This document shows, in pieces, positions 19,905 to 32,419 of a stretch of DNA of 64,000 bases (position 1 is its first letter; every line of letters starts with the position of its first letter). The position numbers and the translations under genes were made by a program. Source of the DNA: Musa acuminata AAA Group (Eukaryota > Streptophyta > Magnoliopsida > Zingiberales > Musaceae); the NCBI RefSeq assembly GCF_036884655.1, contig NC_088355.1:21764001-21828000 (forward strand), read 5' to 3'. A model generated the notes under the pieces. That model ran no database searches, was not told where the DNA came from, and saw only the letters and a list, made by a program, of their open reading frames with translations.

Positions 19905-22900
19905 AGGAGCAAGAGATGGTACCTTGATAGTGGATGCTCAAGACATATGATCGGAGATCCATCTCAATTCTCTAAGCTCACTAGCGTAGACGAAGGATAT
20001 GTCACCTTCGGAGACAACAACAAGGGTAAAATCATTGGCAAAGGCACTATATGTGACAAATCCAACTTCTTTATTGAAGATTTGTTATTGGTTGATAGCT
20101 TAAAGCATAATCTCTTAAGCATTAGTCAATTGTGTGATAAAGGATATATCATTAGAATTGAATCCAATGCTTGCATTATTGACCACACAAAAACACATCT
20201 ATGATTGCCTTAAAATAAAATAATATATACACCATCAACATTAATGATCTATGTAATGAAATATGCTTTTCAGTTTTGAATAACAATGCTTGGTTTTGGC
20301 ATAGGAGATTAGGTTATGCTAGCATGAAACTAATCTCTCAAATTTTATCTAAAGAACTTATAAGAGGAATTCCTCATATCAAATTCATCAAAGATAATGT
20401 GTGTGATGCATGTCAACTAGGAAAATAAATAAAAGGTAGCTTCAAACCTAAGAATCAAATAAGCACATCTAGACCTTTGCAGTTGATCCATATGGACTTG
20501 TTTGAACCAATTACTACATCAAGCCTAAGAGGTAGCAAATACACCTTTGTTATCATGGATGATTATAGTAGATATATATGGACTTACTTTTTGGCACACA
20601 AAAGTGATTGCTTTAGGTATTTCTCTAAGTTTTATAAACTTGTTCAAAACAAAAAGGGTTTTATAATTTCATCAATTCGAAGTGATCACGATGGTGAATT
20701 TCAAAACCGTGATTTCCAAGAATTTTGTGAATCTAATGGATACAACTATAACTTCTCTACTCCAAGAAATCCTCATCAAAATGGAGTAGTAGAAAGAAAG
20801 AATAGAAACTTACAAGAAATAGCAAGAACTATGTTAAACGAACATAGCCTACCCAAATATTTTTGGGCCGAGGCCGTAAATACAACATACTATGTTATGA
20901 ATAGGGTTCTAGTAAGACCACTACTTTCTAAAACTCCTTATGAGTTGTGGAGCAATAAAAAAACCCAATGTTTCATACTTTAAAGTTTTTGGGTGTAAAT
21001 GTTTTATTTTGAATGAAAAAGATACCTTAGGAAAATTTGATGCAAAATCCGATTTAGGGATTTTTCTTAGCTATTCTTCTATCTCTAAGGCCTTTCGAAA
21101 TTTTAACAAAAGAACTTTAATTATAGAAGAGTCTATTCATGTTGTTTTTAATGAAGTTTCCGAAGTCAAGAAAAATGAGTTTGATGATGATCTTAATTTT
21201 GATGCTTTGAATTTAAATGAAACCCTTTCTCCATCTAGCAACTTGGATGCATTTTCTTATGAAACATCCTTACCCAAGGAATAGAAGTATGTAGATGCTC
21301 ATCCTATGGAGGTAATCATTGGAGACACATCAAAAAGGGTTCAAACTCATTCTTCTCTTAAGAATTTTTGTGCAAACACCGCTTTTCTCTCCCAAATTGA
21401 ACCTAAATGTATTGATGAGGCCTTAAAAGATAATTCATGGGTCATCGCAATGCAAGAAGAGTTGAATCAATTTGAGAGAAATGAGGTGTGGAAGCTTGTT
21501 CGAAGCCAATGACTATTTAGTTATTAGTACTAAATGGGTCTTTAGAAACAAGCAAGATAAACTTGGTATCGTGGTTATATTAGTGGCCAAGGGTTTCAAC
21601 CAAGAAGAATGTATCGATTATGAAGAGACTTTCGCTCCCGTGAAATGATTAGAAGCTATAAGGATACTCCTTGCCTATGCTAGTAGTAATAATTTTAAAT
21701 TATTTCAAATGGATGTTAAGAGTGCTTTTCTTAATGGCTTCATTTCCGAAGAAGTTTATATTGAACAACCATCCGGATTTGAGAATAATAATATCCCTAA
21801 TCATGTGTTTAAATTAACTAAAGCTCTCTATGGATTGAAGCAAGCCCCAAGGGCTTGGTATAAGAGACTTAGCTCCTTTCTTATTTAGAGTAATTTCTCT
21901 AAAGGCAAGTTCGATACTATATTTTTATTAAAAATTTTAAAAATAATTTTTTTATTGTTCAAATTTATGTTGATGACATTATTTTTAGTTCCATGAATGA
22001 ATCTTTATGTGAATCATTTGTCAAAAGTATGAGTCTAGAGTTTGAAATGAGCCTAATGGTAAAACTAACCTTCTTTTTAGGCTTACAAATTAAACAACTT
22101 AGCAATGATATTTTTTTTAGTCAAATAAAATATGCTTTAGACTTGTTAAAATAATTTAATATGGATAGTTCAAAAGCTATCAACACTCCTATAAGTACCT
22201 CTACTAAGTTAGACATTTACAAAAATAGAGAAAGCTTTGATAAAAAAACTTATAGGGGTATGATAGGTAGTTTACTATAGCTCCCCGCAACTAGACCGGA
22301 CATCATATTTAGTGTAGGACTTTGTGCTAGATTTCAATCTAATCCTAAACTATCTTATCTTAAAGCAATCAAAAGAATACTTAGATATCTTAACGGAACC
22401 ACAAATCTAGGATTATGGTATCCAAAATCGAGAACTTTGAGCTAATTGCTTATACTGATGCAGATTTTGCTGGATGTAGAATAGATAGAAAAAGCACATC
22501 CGGAATATGTCAATTTTTAGGACACGCACTTGTCTCTTGGTCCTCTAAGAAATAAAACTTGGTTGTACTATCCATAACCGAAGCCGAATACATTGCAGCT
22601 AGTGCATGTTGTGCACAAGTTATTTGGATGAAAAATATATTAGAAGATTATAAAATTTATCTTATCAATATTCTTATAAAATATGACAATACAAGTGTAA
22701 TATGTTTAACAAAAAAACCCTATTTAACACTATAGAACTAAACACATTGACATTAAGCATCACTTTATACGAGATCTTGTCAATAATCATGATGTAATCC
22801 TAGAGTTTATTGATACAACGCATCAATTGGCCGATATCTTTACAAAACACTTAAATGATAGACAATTTGATTTCATTAGAAGAGAAATAGGAATGCTAAA

Positions 22901-22908
22901 TATCCGAA
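19905..22908 (+). pseudogene. pol: Sirevirus A pol pseudogene (PR, IN, RT, RNase H)
   Basis: Domains follow copia order. Protease LDSGCSRHMIGD is near 19928. The pre-integrase zinc region ([17 protein letters not shown]) is at 20290-20430. The integrase core has RSDHDGEF and GVVERKNR (20477-20983). The hinge region follows in another frame (20940-21284). RT has [23 protein letters not shown] and YVDD (21966-21977). RNase H has YTDADFAG, SWSSKK and ITEAEYIAAS (22440-22610). The C-terminal LADIFTKHL lies near 22830. Stops and frame changes are frequent, for example TAA in the pre-integrase region at about 20427. The enzyme set would copy and integrate the element; no continuous product is possible now. 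Confidence 0.88.
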
Positions 22909-24219
22909 TGCATGAGTTTGTTGTATTTCTTTTCCTAACTATCCTTCTCTTAATGTATTTCATGAATGAGGCTTTCATGAATCTATTTCATTTTTATCTT
23001 CCTTGGTATTAAGTTTACTTCATACCCTTGCTCCATCACTTAATGATTTTTGATACACTTAATCACTTCATGGATTTCATTGACAAATACATCTCTCATA
23101 GGTTTATCTCTTGTGAATTTTTAATGAGAAATAGATTTGACTTATGAATTTCTTTTTTATATGATGCTCCTCTCCTTATTCTTCTCATGAAAGATGAATT
23201 TTATAAATTCCAATTGATATATTGATCCTTGAAAGATAAATTTTACTACATGATAACCACTTGCAAGAATGGGGATTTGATTTCGTATGATCCTTTTCAT
23301 GAATCCCTTCTCTTTGATTAAAACATGTTTTAACAAAAACTTATTTAGTGTTTTTGACTTCACAAATTTGGTTCTTAATGGATTTCCTTCTTACTTTCCT
23401 TCCTCTCCTTCATGCAAATGTTTTGATGACAAAGGGGGAGAAGTTGATAAAATATATCACTTTAATGTTGATAAATTTGGATGTTGAGAATTTGTGAATG
23501 TTACCATGCGACGATGCAATATCGATTGTATAAGTTAGTTTGATACTTGAATTTTTTTTTACCACACTTGCATTGTTAAATTGTTCTCCTTTTTGTTAAT
23601 GACAAAAGGGGAGAAACAATACCAAAATATGGTAAATCGATGACAAATTGGCATTGTAGATATATACAATGTATCTTATCGTAAATGCTTATCATAAACA
23701 CTTGTACGCTTTGTGGTATACTTGAAATATAATTGGAATTATCATATACATTACAACACATTGCAAATGCTTGAAACATATCAAAATGTACTTCATATGC
23801 ATTGTAGATAAATGTCTTTATTTATGATAAGATATCTTGAGCTTAGCCTGCTATTTTACAATTAATATCTTGTCATGGAATGATGGATTGCTATCTTTGT
23901 CATCTTGTTATGTTTAATATTTAAAATTTGTATCATACTTAAAAATGATGATTGTCTATCATTAGACTTGAAAATAAATATCATGCCTTGATATCATTTT
24001 TATTAATAAATACGTGGCATCATATTTTGAGAATGTTAAATCATGATAGGAATCATGATATGTATGTTGATAAGTTTAAATAAACTTAACATATCGGTTT
24101 GATGCTTGAATTCAAAGACCTTGAATTCAAGAATGTATTTTCTCAATTATGGCATATAGATAGAGGGAGTTAAGGTTAACTCCATCATTAATTGATTATC
24201 ATCATCAAAATGTGGGAGA
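22909..24219 (+). mobile_element. Sirevirus A 3' non-coding tail with repeated PPT-like motifs
   Basis: A/T-rich DNA follows the pol end. The motif atgacaaagggggagaag occurs near 23428 and a variant, aatgacaaaaggggagaaac, near 23598. The tail ends with a degenerate polypurine tract (tgtgggaga, 24211-24219) before the 3' LTR. No env-like open frame longer than about 70 codons is seen. Repeated polypurine tracts are a known Sirevirus trait. Confidence 0.75.
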
Positions 24220-24824
24220 TAATCGAATCTCGAATTTTGATGAAGAAATCAATTGTTAATTGTTTGATCTAATCTATATGTTGAGAAAAGTGTACAGGAT
24301 TAACTACGATAGCAGTAAGATATAAAGCAGGTGTTGTGCTAGAGTCAAAATTGAGATCTCATTGGGAGTTTAAGAGTTCGTCGGAAGTCCGGACATTCAT
24401 CGGAAGTTCTACCAAAACCAACCGAGAAATCCAAGAGCTTGCCAAAGAAGCTCATTGGAACTCACCAAGAAGATCGTTGTAAAGTTCAGGAGCTTGCTAG
24501 GAGTCTGCCGGAATATTGCCGGTAGTTCGTTGGAAGTTCGTCGGAAGATCGTCGGACGCTCGCCGGAAGAGCAATTGACGTACCGGAACAAGATGCTTTG
24601 TCAAGTTGTCTTAAATATTATAGTTAGTCTGTAAATTGAGTTAGGATTGGGAGACAATCCCACTAATTTAGTTAGGAGCCAACTAGGCTCTAAACAAGGC
24701 TGAATTGGGCCAGATTGAATAGCTCATTCAGCCCTTGAAAATATGACCGGCGGTGGCACCACCTAGGAGACCAAGTCTCCCAAGTGGACTAGGCGATGGT
24801 ACCATCCATACTAGGTGGTGGTAC
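24220..24824 (+). repeat. 3' LTR of Sirevirus A, first piece
   Basis: It starts TAATCGAATCTCG (decayed TGTTGAATCTCG) and is colinear with 17087-17655 of the 5' LTR. The last five bases, GGTAC, are the left target duplication of the element nested at 24825. Confidence 0.85.
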
Positions 24825-26909
24825 TGTTGAATCTCGTATTTTAATGATGAAACTACTTGATATATGTTTATGATTTAATCTGTGTTTTGAGTGACGCAGG
24901 ATGCTTCGATCAGGATGAGACAATTAAAGCAGGAAAATCATGTTGTGCCGGAGGAACATGTCAGAAGATTGGACGTCGGGCCGGTGGAACGGTCGATGTA
25001 TCGACAGAAGGCTTCGGGTCATGGACTCGGGCATTGGGCCAAGAAGAGCGGGTATTGTGCTAAGGATATCGGAGTTGCAGAGTCAACTGGCCGATTGGGC
25101 AATAGGCCGTAGGAGAGGACGATGCGCCGAAGAATCGGACGAAGCGTCGAGGGACCAATGACATGCCGGAAAACTTGGTTAATTGCTTAGGATTAATTGT
25201 CTCGATCGAAGTTTTGTTTTATATGTGCAGGATTAACTACGATAGAAGTAAGACATGTAGCAGGAGTTGCGCTGGAGTCAAGACAATGATCACGTTGGGA
25301 GTTCGAGAGTTCGACGGAAGTTCGGACAATTGTCGGAGGTTCTACGGGAACAAATCCGAGAAGTCCATAAGCTTGCCAAAGAAGCTTGTCGGAACTCACC
25401 AAGTGGATCATCCCAAGTCCAGGAGTTTGCCGGAAGTCCGTAGGAGCATCACCGAGGGTTCATCGGATGATCGACGGAAGTTCGCCGGAAGCTCGCCAGA
25501 AGAAGCGATTGACGCACTGGAGCAAGTTGTAGTAAATGTCTTAGGAAAAATCATAGTTAGCATAATGATTAAGTTAGAAATGGGAGGTGATCCCATTAAC
25601 TTAATCTTGGGGCAATTGGGCCCCTGAAAAACCCAAATTGGGCCGAATTGATCAACCTATTCGGACCCTGATTTCTGCTGGGAGGTGCAACCGCCCAACC
25701 CAGAAGGTAGCACCGCTTGGGCTAAGTCTCCGAGCGAGACTGGGTGGTGCAACCGCCCCAGCCAGGAGGTAGCACCGCCTGGGCTCAATCTCCGAGCGAG
25801 ACTAGGCGGTGCAACCTCCCCTGACAAGAGGTAGCACCGCTTGAGCTCGGTCTTTGAGCTCTGGCAGGAGGTGCAACTGCTGCAGTCAGGCGGTGGCACC
25901 GCCTGAGCTTGGTCTTCGAGCTTTGTCAGGAGGTGCAACCACCCCTGACAAGAGGTAGCACCGCCCAGAGGCTCAGTCTTCGAGCTCTGCCAGGCGGTGC
26001 AATCGCTCCAGTCAAGAGGTGCAACCACCTGATCCCGGAATTCCGGGAATTGATAATTTTGAGCTCCAAATTTGAACAGGATTGGGGCCTATAAATACCC
26101 CACCCATTCAGCACTGAAAGAGAACAACTTACACTCGAAATCTTGATCTTTCTCTGTGATTCTTAGAGCTCAAAATTGTTGTAAAGGCCAAAAGTTCTTC
26201 TCCCTCTATTCTTCCAAGTTCTGAGTTGTAAAGAGAGGAGAGAAATTTTTGTAAGGGTTGTCTCCTAAGCCCGTCAAAAGGAGTGAAACTGTAAAAGGGT
26301 GGTTGGCCTTCGCCTATTGAAGGAAGGCCTCTAGTTGATGTCGGTGACCTCGTCGGTGGAGGAAGCCAAAAGTGGAGTAGGTCAAGATAGACCGAACCAC
26401 TCTAAATCTCGGTTTGCATTTACTTTGGGCATTTTATCTTTACTGCAAACCTCCTCAATAGCTTACTGCCTTCTGCGCTTTTACGAATGAGTTTCTAAGT
26501 TCAGAACTTTCCGAATCTGCGTTTAGACGTAAATCGGCTTTATCGTATGAATATCATATTTCAGTTTGCGCTTACATTCTGATTTCCATTATAACTGCAA
26601 ACTGCCTTCTGCGCATTTACAAAACGTATTTCAAAATTCAGTATTTTCAAAATCAGCATTTAAACGTAAACCAGTTTTATCGTATGAACGTCGTATTTCA
26701 GTTTGCGCTTACATTCTGATTTTCATCATAACTGCAAACTGCCTTCATAGATTTACTTTAATGTCATCTCGCTTAATCTTAAGTTAAAGTAATCTTAGAA
26801 TCGGCTTTTACACCAAAATCACTTTTATCAATGGACGAAGTTTTAATCGTTGAAAGATTTCCGCTGCACTAATTCACCCCCCTCCCTCTTAGTGCTCTTG
26901 ATCCTAACA
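24825..26909 (+). repeat. 5' LTR of the non-autonomous Sirevirus
   Basis: It starts TGTTGAATCTCG and ends gatcctaaca. It has the same block order as 602-2473: degenerate cggaagttcg repeats (25290-25500), a palindrome cluster (25680-26040), TATA at 26090-26096, and three similar blocks with tttcagtttgcgcttacattctg wording (26470-26760) before the end. Confidence 0.92.
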
Positions 26910-26911
26910 AT

Positions 26912-26923
26912 TGGTATCAGAGC
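26912..26923 (+). other. Primer-binding site of the non-autonomous Sirevirus
   Basis: TGGTATCAGAGC lies two bases after the 5' LTR and is intact. Confidence 0.92.
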
Positions 26924-26959
26924 GGGGTTTTTCTCATTTCGGATTTACACCCAAGAGAA

Positions 26960-27890
26960 ATGGCTCTTCATGGCTTTCAAGAGGGCTTATCAGTTGTTCG
27001 TCCACCGTTGTTTAGCGGATTGGACTACACTTATTGGAAAACTCGAATGCGAGTTTTCTTGATTTCTATGAATTTGGATTTATGGAATATCATTGAAAAT
27101 AGTTTTCAACTTCCCTCTAAACCGATGAATGAATGGTCGGATTTGGAGAAGATGTATTTTTCCTTTAAACGCAAAGGCTATGAATGCCTTATTTTGTGCT
27201 TTGGACAAAAATGAGTTCAATCGGATTTCTACGTGCGAAACGGCTTTTGACATTTGGCAAACACTTGAAATCACGCACGAGGGAACTAGTAGAGTCAAAG
27301 ACTCGAAAGTTAACATTTTATTGCATGATTTTGAGCTTTTTCGAATGCAACCAAGCGAGACTTTAGGCGACATGTACACCCGTTTCACGGATGTCGTCAA
27401 TAGTTTAAGAGCTCTTGGAAAATGTTTGTCGGATTTTGAACTCGTAAACAAGATTTTGCTTTCTCTTTCTAAGAAGTGGGATTCAAATGTAACTGCAATA
27501 CAAGAAGCTAAAAACCTAAACAACTTACCACTTGAATAACTAATTGGTTCGTTGATGACATATGAAATGGTGCACAATGCACATGATGAACATGTTGAAC
27601 ACAATCACCTTCCAAAGAACAAGAAGGATTTGAAACTTCGGACAAATGAATACCACTTGAGTGATGACTCAAGTGATGAGGACAATGATGAACTTGAACT
27701 TCGAACACTAACTCTTAATAAGTTTATTAAACAAAAATCTAAAATAGACAATGAACTTGAACGAAAGAAGAGGAAGGCAACCAAAGATGAATCAAGAACT
27801 TCCAAAGGTGAAACGGCGAATTGGGCTTTGATGGGCTTTGACTACAAGGTAAGTAACTCAACTCTCTTGAATTATTTTGAAATTACATGA
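26960..27890 (+). pseudogene. gag: Truncated, frameshifted Sirevirus gag
   Basis: The ATG at 26960 opens MALHGFQEGLSVVRPPLF, matching the starts at 8223 (minus) and 18296. The first frame runs to about 27165, where the reading continues one frame over (LNAKAMNALFCALDKNEF). A TAA at 27537-27539 replaces a Glu codon in the conserved LEELI word. The remainder is open to 27890 and ends after NWALMGFDYKVSNSTLLNYF, in the equivalent of the post-knuckle part. The CCHC knuckle itself is missing, since text jumps from the Lys-rich stretch to KGETANWALMG. The protein could not package RNA in the usual way. Direct evidence is homology with the two other gag copies in this window. Confidence 0.85.
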
Positions 27891-28010
27891 TCCTCTTGAT
27901 AATGCATTTCCTTTTTTAATATAGAATTAATTTTCTTGAAAATTACATGTTTAAAAAAAATATATGATGAAAATGCAAAATTTATGATCATGCTAGTAGT
28001 TGTCATCATC

Positions 28011-28024
28011 AAAAAGGGGGAGAT
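28011..28024 (+). other. Polypurine tract of the non-autonomous Sirevirus
   Basis: The run aaaaagggggagat lies directly before the 3' LTR TGTTGAATC. It is the best-preserved tract of this family in the window. Confidence 0.85.
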
Positions 28025-30009
28025 TGTTGAATCTCGTATTCTGATGATGAAACTACTTGATATATGTTTATGATTTAATCTACATTTTGAGTGACGCAGG
28101 ATGCTTCGATCAGGATGAGACAATTAAAGCAGGAAAATCATGTTGTGCCGGAGGAACATGTCAGAAGATTGGACGTCGGGCCGGTGGAACGGTCGACGTA
28201 TCGATAGAAGGCTTCGAGTCGTGGACTCGGGTATCGGGCCAAGAAGAGCGGGTATTGTGCCAAGGATATCGGAGTTGCGGAGTCAACTGGCCGATTGGGC
28301 AATAGGCCGCAGGAGAGGACGATGCGCCGAAGAATTGGACGAAGCGTCGAGGGACCAATGATATGCTGGACAACTTGGTTAATTGCTTAGGATTAATTGT
28401 CTTGATCGAAGTTTTGTTTTACATGTGCAGGATTAACTATGATGGAAGTAAGACATGCAGCAGGAGTTACGCCGGAGTCAAGACAATGATCACGTTGGGA
28501 GTTCGAGAGTTCGACGGAAGTTCGGACAGTCGTCGGAGGTTCTACGGGAATAAATCCGAGAAGTCCATAAGCTTGCCAAAGAAGCTCGTCGGAACTCGCC
28601 AAGTGGATCGTCACAAGTCCAAGAGTTTGCCGAAAGTCCGTAGGAGCATCACCGAGGGTTCATCGAATGATCGACGGAAGTTCGCCGGAAGATCGCTGGA
28701 AGAAGCAATTGACGCACCGGAGCAAGTTACAGTAAATGTCTTAGGAAAAATCGTAGTTAGCACAATGATTAAGTTGGAAATGGGTGGTGATCCCATTAAC
28801 TTAATCTTGGGGCAATTGGGCCCCTGAAAAACCCAAATTAAGCCGAATGGATCAACCCATTCGGACCCTAATTTCTACTGAGAGGTGCAACCGCCCAAGC
28901 CAAGAGGTAGCACCGCCTGGGCTAAGTCTCCGAGCGAGACTGGGCGATGCAACCGCCCCAGCCAAGAGGTAGCACCGCCTGGGCTCAGTCAGGGGAGGTT
29001 GCACCGCCTGAGCTCGGTCTTCGAGCTCTGGCAGGAGGTGCAACCGGCCCTGACAAGAGGTAGCACCGCCTAGAGGCTCAGTCTTCGAGCTCTACCAAGC
29101 AGTGCAACCGCTCCAGTCAGGAGGTGCAACCGCCTGATCCCAGAATTCCGGGAATTGATAGTTTTGAGCTCCAAATTTGAACTAGGGCCTATAAATACCC
29201 CACCCATTCAGCACTGAAAGAGCACAACTTACACTCGAAATCTTGATCTTTCTCTATGATTCTTAAGAGCTCAAAATTGTCGTAAAGGCCAAAAGTTCTT
29301 CTCCCTCTATTCTTCCAAGTTCTGAGTTGTAAAGAGAGGAGAGAAATTTCTATAAGGGTTGTCTCCTAAGCCCGTCAAAAGGAGTGAAACTATAAAAGGG
29401 TGGTTGGCCTTCGCCCATTGAAGGAAGGCCTCTAGTTGACGTCGGTGACCTCGTCGGTAGAGGAAGCCAAAAGTGGAGTAGGTCAAGATTGACCGAACCA
29501 CTCTAAATCTCGATTTGCATTTACTTTAGGCATTTTATCTTTACTGCAAACCTCCTCAATAGCTTACTGCCTTCTGCGCTTTTACGAACGAGTTTCTAAG
29601 TTCAGAACTTTCCGAATCTGCGTTTAGACGTAAATCGGCTTTATCGTATGAACATCATATTTCAGTTTGCGCTTACATTCTGATTTCCATCATAATTGCA
29701 AACTGCCTTCTACGCATTTACAAAACGTATTTCAAAATTCAGTATTTTCAAAATCAGCATTTAGACGTAAACCGGTTTTATCGTATGAACATCGTATTTC
29801 AGTTTGCGCTTACATTCTGATTTCCATCATAACTGCAAACTGCCTTCATAGATTTACTTTAACGTCATCTCGCTTAATCTTAAGTTAAAGTAATCTTAGA
29901 ATCGGCTTGTACACCAAAATCACTTTTATCAACGGACGAAGTTTTAATCGTCGAAAGATCTCCGCTGCACTAATTCACCCCCCCCCTCTTAGTGCTCTTG
30001 ATCCTAGCA
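28025..30009 (+). repeat. 3' LTR of the non-autonomous Sirevirus
   Basis: It starts TGTTGAATCTCG and ends gatcctagca (one change from cctaaca). TATA is at 29190-29196. The main length difference from the 5' LTR is the loss of palindrome units around 28980-29000, where the clusters differ in copy number. Confidence 0.92.
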
Positions 30010-30014
30010 GGTAC

Positions 30015-30085
30015 CACTAGCAGTTAATATTGCCAGTGGTGGTACCGCCAGAGCTCGGTCTCCGAGCTCTATCAAGCGATTGTAC
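30015..30085 (+). repeat. 3' LTR of Sirevirus A, middle piece
   Basis: This is the 71 bp between the two nested insertions. The words cactagcagttaata match ccactggcagttaatgct at about 17645 of the 5' LTR, so it is original LTR sequence. A gagctcggtctccgagctc hairpin lies at about 30053-30071. Confidence 0.8.
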
Positions 30086-30789
30086 TGTTACGCCCCTCAA
30101 ATAAATATCGATGATTTTAAAATTTTCATCACAAACTAATCCAGAATCCAAACTAACATTTGAGGATACTAAAAAACATTCTATCAAATTCATATTTATA
30201 AAACCTGTGCAGTTTATAATCATATATCACATCTCTCGATAATTCACATTTATGGCAACCCAAGCCAACTTAACAAACATGAACAACATTTATAAATCCA
30301 CAAGCTAAGTAATTTATACAATCAGAACTCCAACCATTTACCACAAGTTCATATCATCGTAAACTAGACTTAACATTCCAAAATTTCAAATAAGAGAGAG
30401 CATCTAATACTTTTACAAGGTATATCCATTTCGGTTCATCGATAACATTTCATTAGATACAAAATATGCTTATACAATAATAACATAATAACCAACAAGA
30501 CTTGCCCATAATTCTGAATAGCTCTCCACTGCCTCAGCCCAATTCAAACATCTCAAAGAGTGACAAGCTGACCTGAAAGATTTATATAACAACGGAGTAA
30601 GCTAAAAATAGCTCAGTAAGTGACAAAGCATATCTAGCACGAGAAGGGACAGTTTCAAACAAAATAAGATATCATAATGCAAGACAGAATCCAAGAGATT
30701 CAAGGATATCATCTCATTAGATACAGAATCGTAAATGTCATTTCATTCATAACATATTTGGTTCATAACACAAATGGAGAATAGAGTAA

Positions 30790-31060
30790 TTAGAGCATAT
30801 CAATAGCGTACGAGATGTTTCGGAGCATATCAATAGTGTACGAGATGTTTCGGAGCATATCAATGGTAAATAGGACATTTCAGAATATTTCAGTTCATAG
30901 CAAATGGAGAACAGAGTAATTGGAGCATATTAGTAGCGTACGAGATGTTCCGGAGCATATCAATGACAAATAAAGTATTTCAGAACATATCAATGGTATG
31001 TGAAGCATTTTGAAGTATATGAATAGCATAGGAAACATTTTGGAGCATATCAATACAAAA
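30790..31060 (-). repeat. About 30 bp tandem repeats in the Tekay-like LTR
   Basis: Units contain ggagcatatcaatag or the reverse ttgatatgctccgaaa, with alternating catttc and cgtacgag words. The same array occurs at 14364-14560, 50420-51160, 54600-54760 and 61720-61890. It is therefore a fixed part of the LTR and not a separate satellite. Confidence 0.8.
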
Positions 31061-31085
31061 TAAGAAACAGAAGCTCAGACATCGT

Positions 31086-31216
31086 ACCCTAGCATAGTGC
31101 ATGTGAGGTTTAACTCAATGGTGGCTCCACGCCGTGATGAGTTCTCGACTCCATCCACGGGTAGCCCTTTCCTACTCGAGCCCTCTCACCCTGCCCAAGT
31201 GCTAGGTCGACTCTGA
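31086..31216 (-). repeat. TRIM core-like module inside the solo LTR
   Basis: The block from accctagcatagtgcatgtg to ggtcgactctga matches the internal part of the TRIM at 37421-37552 over about 130 bp (shared words include ggtggctccacgccgtgatgag and gggtagccctttcctactcg). The TRIM's 166 bp terminal repeats are absent. I did not find the block in the other long solo LTR. Confidence 0.75.
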
Positions 31217-32419
31217 ATTTCATATCAAACAGATAGAAGATGAAGTGGGATTTCAAACATAATATGGTCCATCCATTTCTGAATGACCACCAAACATAAT
31301 CTAGAGCATCGCGGGCTCTAAACACATACGCTTTACCATTTCTAACTAAGGTCCAAATAATCCCACAAACACCAGAGTATAAAAGGGTATTATGAACAAT
31401 AAATTGGGACATATCGGATGCACATGCGGAACAACGAAATGTACATGTGCCTTTATGAGTCAATACGATGCAAACATAATCCTTCACAAATGTATTCAGA
31501 TTTGAAAGGAAATGAAAGCAAGAGCATACAAAGATTCCAAGCAATCACATATAGCTCAATTCAAATAAGAAGGTTACATGAAATTAATTTACAAAGTAAT
31601 GAAACCAGAATATGCGAAATCGACCAAAGCTCGATTTTTGGCAGAATTCAAGAGGCACATTGAACAAATGATTTCAACTATCAATCGTGCTCTAATTTAC
31701 ACAGAAATATATCATTGGAAATATATTTCAATCTACTTCCAGATAAAACAAGCTTCATATGAATTGAACTGTCCAATAGATAGAGTTACAAATAATTTGG
31801 TAAACAAGGGTCGTAGAACAAAATCTCTATTTGGTAGAATTCATAATGTCAGATTCAACAGATAACTTGGCAGGTGTTTGGATTCTAAATCTTTCAATCC
31901 ATATATCAAAAGAAAGATCTACGAGTCTAGTTTCCAATGAAATCAGTCTTAAATAAATCAGAGTTTTCAACAAAGACTTATAGGTAGCTCGGTATCAAAA
32001 GGTCAGAATCTCAAAAGTTGCACAGATTCGAATCGTTACATCTAAACGGGAGATATATCAAATACAAGGCTATAACAATTTAAAGTTCCTCATATTCAAA
32101 GCAAATGTAGAGATAAAATTACAGTAAGGAAAGATCAGGACACTTGCAATAGGAAAGATTAGAAAGCTTACAATAGGAAGGATCGGAACACTTGCAAGAG
32201 AAAAGATTAGAAAGCTTGCAATAGAAAGGATCAGAACACTTGCAAGAGAAAATATTAGAAAGCTTGTAATAGAAAGGATCAGAACACTTGCCTTTCAAAG
32301 ATTTTGATCCGAAGATCCAAAGAAGGTGTCAGCCCAAATCCTTCTACTTTTCCTCCGTGTCCTCTCCTTGTTTCGTGTCCTACATATGTCTTCTCTTTTT
32401 CCTCCACAACTGCAGCTCA

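Larger units (their letters stand above)
24825..30009 (+). mobile_element. Non-autonomous Sirevirus (gag remnant only) with perfect TSD
   Basis: The two LTRs (24825-26909, 2,085 bp; 28025-30009, 1,985 bp) flank only 1,115 bp of internal DNA: primer-binding site, part of gag, a short A/T tail and the polypurine tract. Five-base duplications GGTAC sit at 24820-24824 and 30010-30014. Pol is absent, so the copy must have been mobilised in trans or was deleted inside after insertion. Its LTRs match the copy-1 LTR at 602-2473. Confidence 0.92.

Noticed and set aside
22909..24219. Possible envelope-like gene in the Sirevirus tail
   Set aside because: Some Sireviruses have an extra frame here, but none longer than about 70 codons is open and no membrane or coiled-coil pattern is visible.
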